This document shows, piece after piece, positions 28,099 through 37,319 of a DNA stretch of 64,000 nt. The notes beneath the pieces were generated by a model that saw only the letters and a program-made list of their open reading frames with translations, did no database searches and had not been told where the DNA came from. Positions within the stretch are counted from its first letter, which is position 1, and each line of letters starts with the position of its first letter. The stretch comes from CAZYMI01 sp964648505 (GTDB lineage Bacteria; Pseudomonadota; Alphaproteobacteria; Micavibrionales; Micavibrionaceae): positions 1 through 64,000 of the forward strand of contig CAZYMI010000009.1 of NCBI GenBank assembly GCA_964648505.1, given 5' to 3'. Position numbers and translations under genes: made by a program.

Positions 28099-28827
28099 TT
28101 GACCCTTAAACTTCCTAAAATAATTGCGCATCGAGGGGCGTCAGCGTACGCCCCCGAAAATACCCTTGAGGCCCTTAAAACGGCCTCTGAAATGGGCGCG
28201 AAATGGGTAGAATTTGATGTAAAACTAACATCTGATAGCGTGCCTGTTTTGTTTCATGATGACACACTTGAACGCACAACCGGCAGTTCTGGTGTTATTA
28301 AAGAACGCAGCTGGGTTGACCTTCAGGACATGGACGCAGGATCCTGGTTTTCTGAAGGGTTTTCAGGAGCGCGTATCCCGATGCTCGAAGAAGCGCTCGA
28401 TATTCTTCTCAAACATAATATGGGCGCTAACATAGAGATAAAACCTTGCCCGGGTCGAGAGATTGAGACAGCAGAGGTCGCAATGGATCTGTTATCTCGT
28501 GTTTGGGATGATATGGATCAGATTTTAATTTCGAGTTTTTCTCATGTATCCCTTGAAACTGCACATGATTATGCTGAAGCTTTTCCTCGCGCGCTTCTGT
28601 TAGAAACGCAGTGGCCAGAAAACTGGGACGCCTTTGCGGATCACTTGGACGTGAAATGCATTAACATTGATGGACGCAACGCAACACGTGAACAAGTTGA
28701 AACCATTATAGACACAGGCCGAAACGTTCTGGCCTACACGATTAACGACCCCTTTACAGCTAAAAAACTACTAAGCTGGGGGGTTGATGGCGTGTTTACC
28801 GATCAGCCGGACCTTCTGGATAAATAA
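28099..28827 (+). CDS. Glycerophosphodiester phosphodiesterase (UgpQ-like)
   Basis: A 242-residue cytoplasmic GDPD with a TIM-barrel fold. HRGAS at 11-15 with APENT supplies the catalytic His, the metal ligands are Glu38 and Asp40 in VEFDV, and His53 is in LFHDDTLERT. It hydrolyses glycerophosphodiesters to glycerol-3-phosphate and an alcohol. The start is a TTG six bases after the pnp stop, so it is probably co-transcribed with pnp. It converges on fabI. Confidence 0.92.
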   Translation: MTLKLPKIIAHRGASAYAPENTLEALKTASEMGAKWVEFDVKLTSDSVPVLFHDDTLERTTGSSGVIKERSWVDLQDMDAGSWFSEGFSGARIPMLEEALDILLKHNMGANIEIKPCPGREIETAEVAMDLLSRVWDDMDQILISSFSHVSLETAHDYAEAFPRALLLETQWPENWDAFADHLDVKCINIDGRNATREQVETIIDTGRNVLAYTINDPFTAKKLLSWGVDGVFTDQPDLLDK

Positions 28828-29649
28828 CTAATCCCCGTTGCTACTGCCCCACGCATCCAGCATATCTGGATGCGGCATAGCAACTGCATGGAATCCGCAA
28901 TCGACATGGTGCGTCTCACCAGTTACGGCAGATCCAAGATCGGATAATAAATATAGCCCTGTGCCGCCAAGTTCTTCCAGTTCAACCGAACGCCGCAAAG
29001 GGGATGCCATCTGGTTATATTTAAATGTTTTACGGGCAGAACCTATCGCTGATCCTGCGAGTGTGCGCATGGGCCCTGCTGAAATTGCATTGACGCGAAT
29101 ACCCTGCGGCCCCAGATCAGCAGCCAAATAACGCACCGATGATTCAAGTGCGGCTTTAGCAACACCCATCACATTGTAATTCGGAATAACACGTTCTGCG
29201 CCTAAGTAAGAAAGCGTCACAAGTGATCCGCCTTTTGTCATCAAAGGGGCCGCATGCCGGGCAACAGCAACAAAAGAATAACAGGACACATGCATTGTTA
29301 ATGTAAAATTATCAAGGGTGGTATCAACAAAGCGGCCTTTAAGTTCCTCTTTGTTGGAATACGCAATCGCGTGGACTACAAAATCAAGCGCACCCCATTC
29401 TTTTTCAAGTGTGCTAAAAACAGCTTTTAAATCAGCATCGTTGGAAGCATCACACGGCAACACAAGTTTTGAGCCTACCATTGCAGCAAGCGGCTTCACG
29501 CGCTTTTCAAAAGCATCGCCTTGGTATGTGAAAGCAAGTTCTGCGCCATGATCCGCCAACGTTTTTGCGATGCCCCATGCGATAGAATGGTCATTTGCAA
29601 CCCCCATCACAAGCCCGCGTTTTCCTTGCATTAAAGTAGAAATTGCCAT
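28828..29649 (-). CDS. fabI: Enoyl-[acyl-carrier-protein] reductase (NADH) FabI
   Basis: A 273-residue short-chain dehydrogenase-type reductase. The N-terminal GVANDHSIAWGIA binds the cofactor; the catalytic residues are Tyr158 and Lys165 in the YxxxxxxK spacing, with a second conserved tyrosine at 148. It performs the last reduction in each cycle of fatty acid elongation and is the usual triclosan and isoniazid-type target. It is the last gene of the fabA-fabB-fabI group, three bases after fabB. Confidence 0.96.
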   Translation of the reverse strand: MAISTLMQGKRGLVMGVANDHSIAWGIAKTLADHGAELAFTYQGDAFEKRVKPLAAMVGSKLVLPCDASNDADLKAVFSTLEKEWGALDFVVHAIAYSNKEELKGRFVDTTLDNFTLTMHVSCYSFVAVARHAAPLMTKGGSLVTLSYLGAERVIPNYNVMGVAKAALESSVRYLAADLGPQGIRVNAISAGPMRTLAGSAIGSARKTFKYNQMASPLRRSVELEELGGTGLYLLSDLGSAVTGETHHVDCGFHAVAMPHPDMLDAWGSSNGD

Positions 29650-29652
29650 GAC

Positions 29653-30879
29653 TTAATCCTCGATCTTTGAAAAGGCCAGTGAACAATTTGTACCACCAAA
29701 GCCAAATGAATTTGAAAGAACTGTTTTAATCGCTACATTTTCTTTTAGTGCGGTAACAATTGGCGCGCCTATTGCCCCTTCATCTAAATTTTCAACATTA
29801 ATCGAAGGGCAAATAAACTGATCCCGCATCATCAAAAGGCTGTAAATTGCTTCTTGCGCACCCGTAGGGCCCAAAGAATGCCCCGTCATCGATTTTGTTG
29901 AGCTGATATAAGGAAGCGATTCACCACGGGCAGCAAAAACATTACGAATAGCGTTGAGTTCGGTAATATCCCCAACAGGTGTTGATGTGCCGTGTGTGTT
30001 GATATAATCAACTTTTCCTTTCACAGTCGATAACGCGAGCTTCATACAGCGTTCAGCCCCTTCACCGTTAGGCGCAACCATATCTTCGCCATCTGATGTT
30101 GCGCCATACCCTGTAAGCTCGCCATATATTTTTGCACCTCGTGCTATTGCGTGGCTCAACTCTTCTAAAACAAGAATGCCGCCACCACCTGCAATCACAA
30201 AACCATCACGGTCACGATCGTAAGCACGCGATGCTCGTTCAGGCGTATCATTGTATTTTGAAGACATAGCGCCCATGGCATCAAACAAAACAGAAAGCGT
30301 CCAATCCAGATCCTCGCCACCGCCTGCAAACATAATATCCTGCTTGCCCAGCAAAATAGCTTCCGATGCATTACCAATACAATGCGCGGATGTAGAGCAG
30401 GCTGAAGAAATAGAATAGCTCATGCCTTTAATCTGAAAGTTTGTTGCAATGTTTGCAGAACAGGTAGAGGACATGCATTTTGGGACTGCAAAGGGCCCTA
30501 CACGCTTAGGCTCTTTTTGACGGGCTATATCTGCTGCTTCAACTTGGTACTTTGTTGAAGGCCCACCTGACCCGATGACAATACCCGTGCGTTCGTTAGA
30601 TACATCCGCTTTTTCAAGCCCGGCATCTGCAATAGCTTGTTCCATAGATAGATGCGTGTAAGCCGCAGCATCCCCCATAAAACGGCGCAACCTGCGATCA
30701 ATTTTATCTTCCAAATTAATATTTGGCTTGCCATACACTTGGGATCTAAAACCCATTTCAGCATATTCCGGCGAAAAACTGATGCCTGATTTTCCGGCCC
30801 TAAGTGACGCGAGAACTTCATCAGTTGAATTACCGATACAAGAAATTATACCAAGACCCGTTACAACCACACGCCGCAT
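29653..30879 (-). CDS. fabB: Beta-ketoacyl-ACP synthase I FabB
   Basis: A 408-residue condensing enzyme with the Cys-His-His triad of KAS I: Cys161 in SSACSTSAHC, His295 in NTHGTSTPVGD and His333 in TGHSLG, with Lys328 nearby. FabB elongates the cis-3-decenoyl-ACP made by FabA. It lies between fabA and fabI on the same strand, so the whole unsaturated fatty acid branch is encoded together. Confidence 0.96.
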   Translation of the reverse strand: MRRVVVTGLGIISCIGNSTDEVLASLRAGKSGISFSPEYAEMGFRSQVYGKPNINLEDKIDRRLRRFMGDAAAYTHLSMEQAIADAGLEKADVSNERTGIVIGSGGPSTKYQVEAADIARQKEPKRVGPFAVPKCMSSTCSANIATNFQIKGMSYSISSACSTSAHCIGNASEAILLGKQDIMFAGGGEDLDWTLSVLFDAMGAMSSKYNDTPERASRAYDRDRDGFVIAGGGGILVLEELSHAIARGAKIYGELTGYGATSDGEDMVAPNGEGAERCMKLALSTVKGKVDYINTHGTSTPVGDITELNAIRNVFAARGESLPYISSTKSMTGHSLGPTGAQEAIYSLLMMRDQFICPSINVENLDEGAIGAPIVTALKENVAIKTVLSNSFGFGGTNCSLAFSKIED

Positions 30880-30927
30880 GGCTCACCTTTTTTTCTAAGA
30901 ATTATTACTATTATTCACAAGACTGTT

Positions 30928-31479
30928 TCAAAGAGAACGTGGATTGTCAAACAGGCCCACTTTAAGGTCTGTCGCCTCATATATCACTTTGCCGTCCACC
31001 ATCATAATTCCGTCACCAACACCAAGAACAAGCTTACGGTTAATGATACGCTTCAGATTAATGATGTATTTGACAATTTTAGCTTCTGGTAAAACTTGGC
31101 CGGTTAATTTTAATTCTCCAAGCCCTAAAGCACGCCCAGACCCTTTTGCGCCTGTCCACCCCAAATAAAACCCAAGAAGCTGCCACAAAGCATCCAGCCC
31201 CAGACAACCGGGCATAACAGGGTCGCCCTGAAAGTGGCATTTAAAAAACCAAAGATCAGGATTGATATCAAATTCAGCTTCAATCAGCCCTTTGCCATGC
31301 GCACCGCCTGAAGCGGATACTTGTGTGATGCGGTCAAACATCAGCATAGGTGGCAATGGAAGCTTTGCGTTCCCCTCGCCAAACAAAAGGCCTTTACCGC
31401 AGGCAATAAGATCATCGTATGAAAAGTTTGTTTTTTCCATGAAGGCCATAATGGGGGGTTTTAAGTGTTCAAGTGACAT
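30928..31479 (-). CDS. fabA: 3-hydroxydecanoyl-ACP dehydratase/isomerase FabA
   Basis: A 183-residue hot-dog-fold enzyme with the active-site His82 in KCHFQGDPVMPG and Asp96 in GLDALWQ. It dehydrates 3-hydroxydecanoyl-ACP and isomerises the product, starting unsaturated fatty acid synthesis. Its start overlaps the end of an unknown gene upstream by 11 bases, and fabB follows after 48 bases. Confidence 0.96.
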   Translation of the reverse strand: MSLEHLKPPIMAFMEKTNFSYDDLIACGKGLLFGEGNAKLPLPPMLMFDRITQVSASGGAHGKGLIEAEFDINPDLWFFKCHFQGDPVMPGCLGLDALWQLLGFYLGWTGAKGSGRALGLGELKLTGQVLPEAKIVKYIINLKRIINRKLVLGVGDGIMMVDGKVIYEATDLKVGLFDNPRSL

Positions 31480-32491
31480 AAGGGTAGTTATATGCCGAAC
31501 CCCTGCTTCCCTGCAAGATCATGGGGAAGTTATCTCCAAAAACGGCCCTGTAAGCCTCTGTCATGGCTGACATGGCTAAGGGTTTTGAGATTTCAGGTAT
31601 CAAATCCGGCTGTTCGCCGCCTGAAGCTACAGCCAGCATACGCCCGGCAGCCTTGGCACAGGCTACCGCCTGGTGCAAACGGCAGGATTTTTCAGCCCCC
31701 TGAAAAAAGCGTTCACAAAAAACCTCAATTCCCTCAACAAGGTCTATCGGGGCATTAATAGGCCCATCATTAGCAGGAATACCAAAACGCCAGTTACTGG
31801 ATACAGGAACCCCGTAACGAACAGCCTCGCGTGTCATCACGCGGGAGACACGATCAAATACAGGCCAGAAAGTTTGAAACTCAAATACGTTCCAATCGCC
31901 CTCACGGTCTTTCAACCAACCAGCTAGCTTAGCACCTGCCATGCCGGATAAGGCACATATACTATCTGCCAAATTCCAATTTTTCTTCGCTACACATTCT
32001 TCAATCAGCGCGTCACAAAGCTCTTGTGCTGCAAGCTCTAAAATTAAAGCCTCCATTGTGGCTTGGGTTAGAACATACAGCGTTTCCGAGCGTGGGCAGC
32101 CCTGACGTTCCCACATTAAAATCATCTGTTCAGCAAGAGTGACCATCATGGTGTGAAAAGTGTAAGGATCCTCAAGCCAGTCAATAAAGACAGCCCGCGC
32201 AATGTCACGACCTGCTTCCGTATTCACATCCAAAACATCGGGCGCAGGCAAAAGATCAATTGAGCCAGGCCCTTTTTTTAAGCGGACACACAAATGCCTT
32301 TCCAACTTGTGTAACGTTTCAGAAACAGCCTCTTCCGGATTGTCAAACAAATAGGCTGTTTCAACAAATAGGCCTGCGAGCCCTTGAATCTGGACCAGAA
32401 TATCCACGTCCCGCCCCGGGCGCGCGGCCATATCATGCAACAATTTATGAATCGACCCTGCAAGCCGGACTCCATCATCCCCCATGCGCAT
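31469..32491 (-). CDS. Unknown helical protein encoded upstream of fabA
   Basis: A 340-residue protein I do not recognise. It has no signal peptide or membrane helix. Most of it looks alpha-helical with many Leu, Ala, Glu and Arg; several Trp lie in the second half and a Cys-rich stretch (KSCRLHQAVACAKAAG) near residue 285. It overlaps fabA by 11 bases and heads the fabA-fabB-fabI operon, where some Alphaproteobacteria have irr. The context suggests a link to fatty acid synthesis or its control, which is inference. The ATG at 32491 has only a weak ribosome site. Confidence 0.75.
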   Translation of the reverse strand: MRMGDDGVRLAGSIHKLLHDMAARPGRDVDILVQIQGLAGLFVETAYLFDNPEEAVSETLHKLERHLCVRLKKGPGSIDLLPAPDVLDVNTEAGRDIARAVFIDWLEDPYTFHTMMVTLAEQMILMWERQGCPRSETLYVLTQATMEALILELAAQELCDALIEECVAKKNWNLADSICALSGMAGAKLAGWLKDREGDWNVFEFQTFWPVFDRVSRVMTREAVRYGVPVSSNWRFGIPANDGPINAPIDLVEGIEVFCERFFQGAEKSCRLHQAVACAKAAGRMLAVASGGEQPDLIPEISKPLAMSAMTEAYRAVFGDNFPMILQGSRGSAYNYPYVT

Positions 32492-32660
32492 ATGTGCCGC
32501 ACTTTCTGGTATAAACCCGCTAAAATTAATGTGTACAAGTCTGAGGACCAGACTGTGGATAGTATGTGAGTAAAGTAAAATGAATTACCTGATTCAATAG
32601 GTTAAGGTGATTTGCCGATTCCGTAAACATAAAGAATCAAAAAATATTTTTATCAAAAAT

Positions 32661-32689
32661 TTGACAAAGCCTTTGAAATTACATAAACA
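32661..32689 (+). promoter_or_regulatory. Possible sigma70-type promoter
   Basis: A consensus -35 hexamer TTGACA (32661-32666) is followed after 17 bases by TAAACA, a poor -10. It lies 37 bases before the start of the glycosyltransferase-like gene in a 235-base AT-rich gap between divergent genes. The -35 is convincing; the -10 is not. Confidence 0.4.
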
Positions 32690-32726
32690 GATCGCGCGCG
32701 AATACTCTGAAACTTAAAAAATTCAA

Positions 32727-34067
32727 ATGCCTTATCAAAAAAAGGCCCTCATTTTTGTTGAGACCAACATTGGCGTTGGTCACATGCCTGTAGCAGCACA
32801 GTTGGCCCAAGCTTTGCGCAAACAGAGCGTTCAGGTTTATATCATGTCAAGTGATCACAGCCGTGAGCAAGGGGAGCTATTTGATTTTAGCGGATGCATC
32901 TGGTGCACACTGCCGAATTTCACAAAAGATCCTAAAACAGGAAAATTTTATAGTACAACAAACGGTGTACTTTACGATCAGGATGCTGCTTTTCAAAATA
33001 AACGTGCTGAATTTATAGCGGGATATATTCAATCTATTCGACCAGATGTAATGGTTACTGAAACTTTCCCATTGGGTAAAACATTTTTACACAAAGAAAT
33101 GATTCCTGCTTTTGAAGCCTGTTCGCGCATACTTCAAAAATGTAAATTATATAGCGTAGGACGCGATGTTTTAAATTATGGCCCGCTTCATCCAGGCGAA
33201 CATTGCCCACAGACTGCGCTTGATATCCTTAATACTTATTACGACGGAATAATTATTACCGGCGACGAAGAAATTTTTACAATGCACGATAGTTTTGCGC
33301 TGACAGATCAATTGAAAATACCCGTTCACTACGCGGGATATTTCTCGCCCCCTTCACAGCCACCTGACCCTTCGATTAAAGAAAGCGCCCGCGAGGTTTT
33401 AGTGACAACCGGCGGCGGATATGTACCTGATGTCTATGACCAGATTGTAACCGATGCAATCAAAGCCCGCGCGCATACAACAATGAACGATCGTGTTTGG
33501 CGTGTGCTTATTGGGCACGCTTACCCGGGCAATCTTAAAAACTATTTTCAAGACATGGCACGACAACATGCACCAGATGGAGGCATTATTGTTGAATCTG
33601 TCCGGCCTGATTTTTCAAAACTTTTAGCGAATTGTGCAGGTGTTATTGCAACGGGCGGCCTTAATTCAACCATGGAAGCTTTGCAGGTTAGAAAAAGACG
33701 GCCTATACCCGTTATCATTGCCCCTATTGGCACCATGCCGCCAAATCCAACGGCGCAAATTCCGCGCACAAAAAAACTTGCAGCACTGGGACTGATTGGC
33801 GCACATTATCCTGACCAATTCGGTTCGGCTGAAAATTTAGCAACTATTTTTAACGCTGACTCTGCAAGAGGCTTTAGCGTTACAGATCACTGCATAAAAA
33901 TGGACGGCGCTGTAAGGGCTGCAGCTATTATTACTCAATTTCAAGAAGCCGATAGCCTCTATGTAAGACCTTCACTTCCTGTAAGATTCGTACCTGTCCT
34001 GCCTGCTTTATCTGGGACTCCTACTTCATCCACCAAAGCACCGACAAACGATCTTGATTATAGGTAA
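32727..34067 (+). CDS. Predicted glycosyltransferase (COG4671/MurG-like fold)
   Basis: A 446-residue protein with the GT-B look of glycosyltransferase family 28 relatives. Near the N-terminus TNIGVGHMPVAAQLAQAL is the GxGH-type loop, and VTTGGGYVPDVYD near residue 230 opens the second Rossmann-like domain; ATGGLNSTMEAL near 310 resembles the donor-binding region. The pattern fits COG4671 predicted glycosyltransferases. No membrane segment is visible. It is a lone gene between divergent and convergent neighbours, so donor and acceptor cannot be inferred. Confidence 0.75.
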   Translation: MPYQKKALIFVETNIGVGHMPVAAQLAQALRKQSVQVYIMSSDHSREQGELFDFSGCIWCTLPNFTKDPKTGKFYSTTNGVLYDQDAAFQNKRAEFIAGYIQSIRPDVMVTETFPLGKTFLHKEMIPAFEACSRILQKCKLYSVGRDVLNYGPLHPGEHCPQTALDILNTYYDGIIITGDEEIFTMHDSFALTDQLKIPVHYAGYFSPPSQPPDPSIKESAREVLVTTGGGYVPDVYDQIVTDAIKARAHTTMNDRVWRVLIGHAYPGNLKNYFQDMARQHAPDGGIIVESVRPDFSKLLANCAGVIATGGLNSTMEALQVRKRRPIPVIIAPIGTMPPNPTAQIPRTKKLAALGLIGAHYPDQFGSAENLATIFNADSARGFSVTDHCIKMDGAVRAAAIITQFQEADSLYVRPSLPVRFVPVLPALSGTPTSSTKAPTNDLDYR

Positions 34068-34085
34068 AAAGAAATTTGAATCTAC

Positions 34086-34589
34086 CTACTCAAACACATC
34101 TGTTTCATAAACGCCCCAGAGGTTTTCTTTTTTCAGCCATGCGCGAAAACCAGCCGCGCGCACTTCACACCAAACGCCTTCACATTCTTCAAGAAAAACA
34201 ACAACCCCGGGCTCAAAGCCGACAACAGGTCTGCTGGATAAATTCGGGTCATCATACCCTGTAGCAGGTTCTTTGGTCGACACAAGCGCCATTTTTTTAC
34301 CCGACAACATGGCTTTATGCACCCAGCCTACAGAGCCGTCTGCGTCGCGCACCTTACGCCAAGAATCATATTCTTGGATAATTTCAACGGGCATCCCTTC
34401 GCGTTGATATACCCATCTGATCGGATATTGCTGATCGGGGCCTGTGCGTACAAAAACTTTATCTTCGCGTAAACTGGCAAAGCGAGGCAGCGGCAAAGCC
34501 TCATCTTTGGGCTTATCTTGCGCACGTGCAGGAAAACCAAGCGTAAAAAACAGAAAAAAGATGAATAACAACTGGACTTTTGGGGTCAT
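34086..34589 (-). CDS. Exported SH3-domain protein
   Basis: A 167-residue protein with a signal peptide (hydrophobic core, then ARAQ near residue 23). Two SH3b-like parts follow: one with VFVRTGPDQQYPI and VGWVHKAMLSG, and a second around FEPGVVVFLEECEGVWCEV ending in WLKKENLWGVY. This matches the exported bacterial SH3 family (COG3807), probably binding cell-wall material in the periplasm. The ATG at 34589 is chosen because it opens the signal peptide; a reading from 34721 would add 44 residues and overlap the divergent dusA gene. Confidence 0.82.
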   Translation of the reverse strand: MTPKVQLLFIFFLFFTLGFPARAQDKPKDEALPLPRFASLREDKVFVRTGPDQQYPIRWVYQREGMPVEIIQEYDSWRKVRDADGSVGWVHKAMLSGKKMALVSTKEPATGYDDPNLSSRPVVGFEPGVVVFLEECEGVWCEVRAAGFRAWLKKENLWGVYETDVFE

Positions 34590-34625
34590 TTTTTGCTTGA
34601 TGTTGTGAAAATGAAAGAAACAGAT

Positions 34626-35624
34626 ATGAATAGTATCACGAAACAGGCTGAAAATTTCAAGCCGCGCATATCTGTAGCCCCGATGATGGACTGGACAGAC
34701 AGGCATTGTCGCTATTTTCACAGGCTTATTTGCCCACAGATTTTTTTATACACGGAAATGGTATCAACAGGCGCGATATTGCATGGTGATAAAAATCGAC
34801 ATTTGATGTTCTCAGCCATCGAAAAACCACTCGCCCTTCAACTGGGCGGGTCGGATGCGCCTATGCTGGAACAATGCGCAAAAATAGGTGCTGATTACGG
34901 TTATGACGAAATCAACCTTAATTGTGGCTGCCCTTCGGATCGGGTTCAGGAATACGAATTTGGTGCGTGCATGATGAAGCGCCCCGATCATGTTGGAAAA
35001 TGTTTTGAAGCGATGCAAAAAGGGGCAGGCCTTGTACCTGTTTCCATTAAATGCCGCATTGCCGTCGATGATGAGGCTGAATTTCCCTTCCTTGACCGTT
35101 TTATCAAAGCAACATCAAATGCGGGCTGTAAGAAATTTACTATTCACGCGCGCAAGGCGTGGCTTAATGGGTTGTCACCGAAAGAAAACCGTGAAATTCC
35201 GCCTTTGCGGTATGACATCGCAGCCGATATTAAACAGGCTTATCCGGGGGTCTCTTTTGAATTAAACGGAGGAATTAAAACCATTTCAGACATCAAAAAT
35301 GCCTTGCAAAGCTTTGACAGGGCCATGATCGGCCGGGAAGCGTACCAAAATCCTTGGTTTTTGAACGATATAGCAATAGAATTTTTTGGAGGATCGGGCA
35401 GATCCCGCCTTGATATAGCGCGCGCCATGATTCCCTATATGGAGAGCCAAAAAGCTGATAATGGCACACCTTATAAGGCCGTAACACGCCATATGCTTGG
35501 CTTGTTTAATGGCATTCGTGGCGGACGGCACTGGCGTCAAACCCTCTCGGAGGAGGCAAAAGATGCTCAAAATGCTTCTGATTTAATTGAAAAAGCCCTC
35601 AAAAAAATCGAAGTTCCTACTTGA
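34626..35624 (+). CDS. dusA: tRNA-dihydrouridine(20/20a) synthase DusA
   Basis: A 332-residue FMN enzyme. APMMDWTDRHCR opens the TIM barrel, the catalytic cysteine is Cys102 in NCGCPS, and the DusA-specific C-terminal GGRHWRQTLS region is present. It reduces U20/U20a in the tRNA D-loop. In-frame ATGs at 34593 and 34611 are alternatives; 34626 is closest to family length. It is divergent from the SH3 gene with fewer than 40 bases between starts. Confidence 0.93.
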   Translation: MNSITKQAENFKPRISVAPMMDWTDRHCRYFHRLICPQIFLYTEMVSTGAILHGDKNRHLMFSAIEKPLALQLGGSDAPMLEQCAKIGADYGYDEINLNCGCPSDRVQEYEFGACMMKRPDHVGKCFEAMQKGAGLVPVSIKCRIAVDDEAEFPFLDRFIKATSNAGCKKFTIHARKAWLNGLSPKENREIPPLRYDIAADIKQAYPGVSFELNGGIKTISDIKNALQSFDRAMIGREAYQNPWFLNDIAIEFFGGSGRSRLDIARAMIPYMESQKADNGTPYKAVTRHMLGLFNGIRGGRHWRQTLSEEAKDAQNASDLIEKALKKIEVPT

Positions 35625-35662
35625 ATTTGCTAAAAATATGCTAGTCTAGAAACAAGGAAACT

Positions 35663-36292
35663 ATGAGCATTCAATGGCACCGGCTTGACCGGGATAAAAC
35701 TTTGGCTTTAATCAACAATGTGCGCGCAAGTGGCATTGGGAATCTTTTTTCGCCTGCAACATCAGAAGCAAAGTTTGTTCCCCTGCCCTTTTTCAAAGAT
35801 ATAAATTTATATCGTCTTTCGAACATGGCGTCCCTGCCTACCTTTACAATGCCCTATCTTGGAAACGGATCATTATTTGTTTATCTCGATGGTACAGAAC
35901 AAGCAATTTATAGGGTCAATGATACAGGCGCACTGATTTTAAACGATATCACTGTTTTGCCTTATCTTGCCTTTTTCTTCAGACACATCGTGCCTGTTGA
36001 TGGCGAAACTCAGATGATCGCAGATCCTGAAAACATCCCCTTCATGGAAGACCCTGATTATGAACCACCTTATAACAATCTTGGGCCGCTGCCTTACGCT
36101 CAAATATACAGGCACGACCAAGCCGATGGGTACGTCATTGAAACCCCACTTTATAACGAAGGGATGATTGTGCGCGCCCGAATCCATGTCAACAGCCGAG
36201 GACGCGTTGTTATCATTGACCAGCAGATCTGGATGAGTGACAGGTTGGGCGACCGTAACGGCGAACTTGGGCCCGCTTTTTATGACGCTTAA
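35663..36292 (+). CDS. Hypothetical protein, first of an unknown cluster
   Basis: A 209-residue protein I do not recognise. It has no signal peptide or membrane segment. It looks beta-rich, with many Pro, Tyr and Phe and an acidic stretch in the middle (FMEDPDYEPPYNN near 130). A ribosome site AAGGAA lies just before the ATG. It follows dusA after 38 bases and precedes three further unknown genes on the same strand. Confidence 0.75.
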   Translation: MSIQWHRLDRDKTLALINNVRASGIGNLFSPATSEAKFVPLPFFKDINLYRLSNMASLPTFTMPYLGNGSLFVYLDGTEQAIYRVNDTGALILNDITVLPYLAFFFRHIVPVDGETQMIADPENIPFMEDPDYEPPYNNLGPLPYAQIYRHDQADGYVIETPLYNEGMIVRARIHVNSRGRVVIIDQQIWMSDRLGDRNGELGPAFYDA

Positions 36293-36321
36293 AACTTTAA
36301 AATAATCAGGATAAAGACTGA

Positions 36322-36906
36322 ATGGAATCAGACGATACAAAAACACCTTTGCATGACCATTTTGGAAGTGCGAAAGAACCGCGATCTCCGCAAAATTATG
36401 TGCGTGAGGATGGGCATGCTCTTTTAAATGACATCAAGGCATTGTTGGCGCTTTCTGAAACTGGCGCAGGCTTGCTTGGTATTGCAGAACAATCTGGTAT
36501 CACCGTCCAGCTTTTGCGCGGGCGGGAAGAAACATTTTTTGTACCAGAAGAACGGCAAGTGATGCTGATGGTAGGCCCACGCACACAAAAAGCGACGCCT
36601 TTTCTTGCCTTGCTGATGGCAGGTGGGATTCGGGAAGCGCAACAGAATCTAGGGGGGTTTAAACGACCAGACCCCTACAAAAGCCCTGCAGAAGAACAAT
36701 TTATCACCGGCGCAGGTAAAGAGTTAGACATTATTAACTCATTATGTCTTATAATGGGTGACATGGAGAAAACGCCTTTAGGTCCTCAGTTTTTGCATTC
36801 CATGCGACAATTAGGGTACCATGATCTTTATGAGGCGCATAAAGACGGGGCAAGTCCTGAGGATTTAATGACGCTTTTGTTAAAAAAGGCAAAGAAAGAG
36901 GGTTAA
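36322..36906 (+). CDS. Hypothetical protein, possible degenerate peptidase-like fold
   Basis: A 194-residue soluble protein of unknown function. The middle (around PFLALLMAGGIREAQQNLGG, residues 92-111) and the later EEQFITGAGKELDIIN have the spacing of helices seen in some uncharacterised metallopeptidase-like domain families, but no HExxH zinc motif is present, so activity is not supported. AGGA precedes the ATG. The next gene begins two bases after its stop, so the two are in one operon. No family is claimed. Confidence 0.72.
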   Translation: MESDDTKTPLHDHFGSAKEPRSPQNYVREDGHALLNDIKALLALSETGAGLLGIAEQSGITVQLLRGREETFFVPEERQVMLMVGPRTQKATPFLALLMAGGIREAQQNLGGFKRPDPYKSPAEEQFITGAGKELDIINSLCLIMGDMEKTPLGPQFLHSMRQLGYHDLYEAHKDGASPEDLMTLLLKKAKKEG

Positions 36907-36907
36907 T

Positions 36908-37156
36908 ATGTTAGGTCGCGCATTTACGAAAATTGCTGGAAGTTCGACAACAAAGGCTATTGGTCATGCCATTATCGATGACCCGAAGCGCGCCTTACGT
37001 GTTGCTGGCCAATTAGCATCAATGGCAAAATTTATCCCTCACCCTGTTGCTCAGCTTGTTAGCCGTGCAGGAATGGCTGCAACGGCTATGAGCGCAGCCC
37101 TACCAAACAAGCATGCGCCTCAACAAACAGCATCTCTGAGGCCCGCAACAGCATAG
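36908..37156 (+). CDS. Small amphipathic protein (82 aa)
   Basis: An 82-residue basic protein with a ribosome site GAGGG that overlaps the previous stop. The N-terminal 60 residues look like amphipathic helices rich in Ala, Ile and Lys/Arg; the tail is Pro, Gln, Ala and Thr. There is no clear signal peptide. A terminator follows 25 bases after the stop. Its layout (helix, then Pro/Ala tail) resembles that of the 57-residue protein encoded next. Function unknown. Confidence 0.65.
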   Translation: MLGRAFTKIAGSSTTKAIGHAIIDDPKRALRVAGQLASMAKFIPHPVAQLVSRAGMAATAMSAALPNKHAPQQTASLRPATA

Positions 37157-37180
37157 TTTTTATCCATTTAGACTATTACA

Positions 37181-37204
37181 AAAGGCCGGTTTTCTGGCCT
37201 TTTT
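37181..37204 (+). terminator. Rho-independent terminator of the unknown cluster
   Basis: A 7-base-pair stem AAAGGCC/GGCCTTT with an 8-base loop is followed by Ts. It lies 25 bases after the 82-residue gene and separates it from the 57-residue gene, which therefore needs its own promoter in 37205-37310. Confidence 0.82.
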
Positions 37205-37319
37205 CTATTTGTGGATAATAATTTGCTGATTTCCTTGACATTCACCTATCAGAATCGCTAACCTTTTATTAAGAGGCGGATAAGCCTTAGAAACTTAGAG
37301 GGAATTAAGGAATAAAAAA

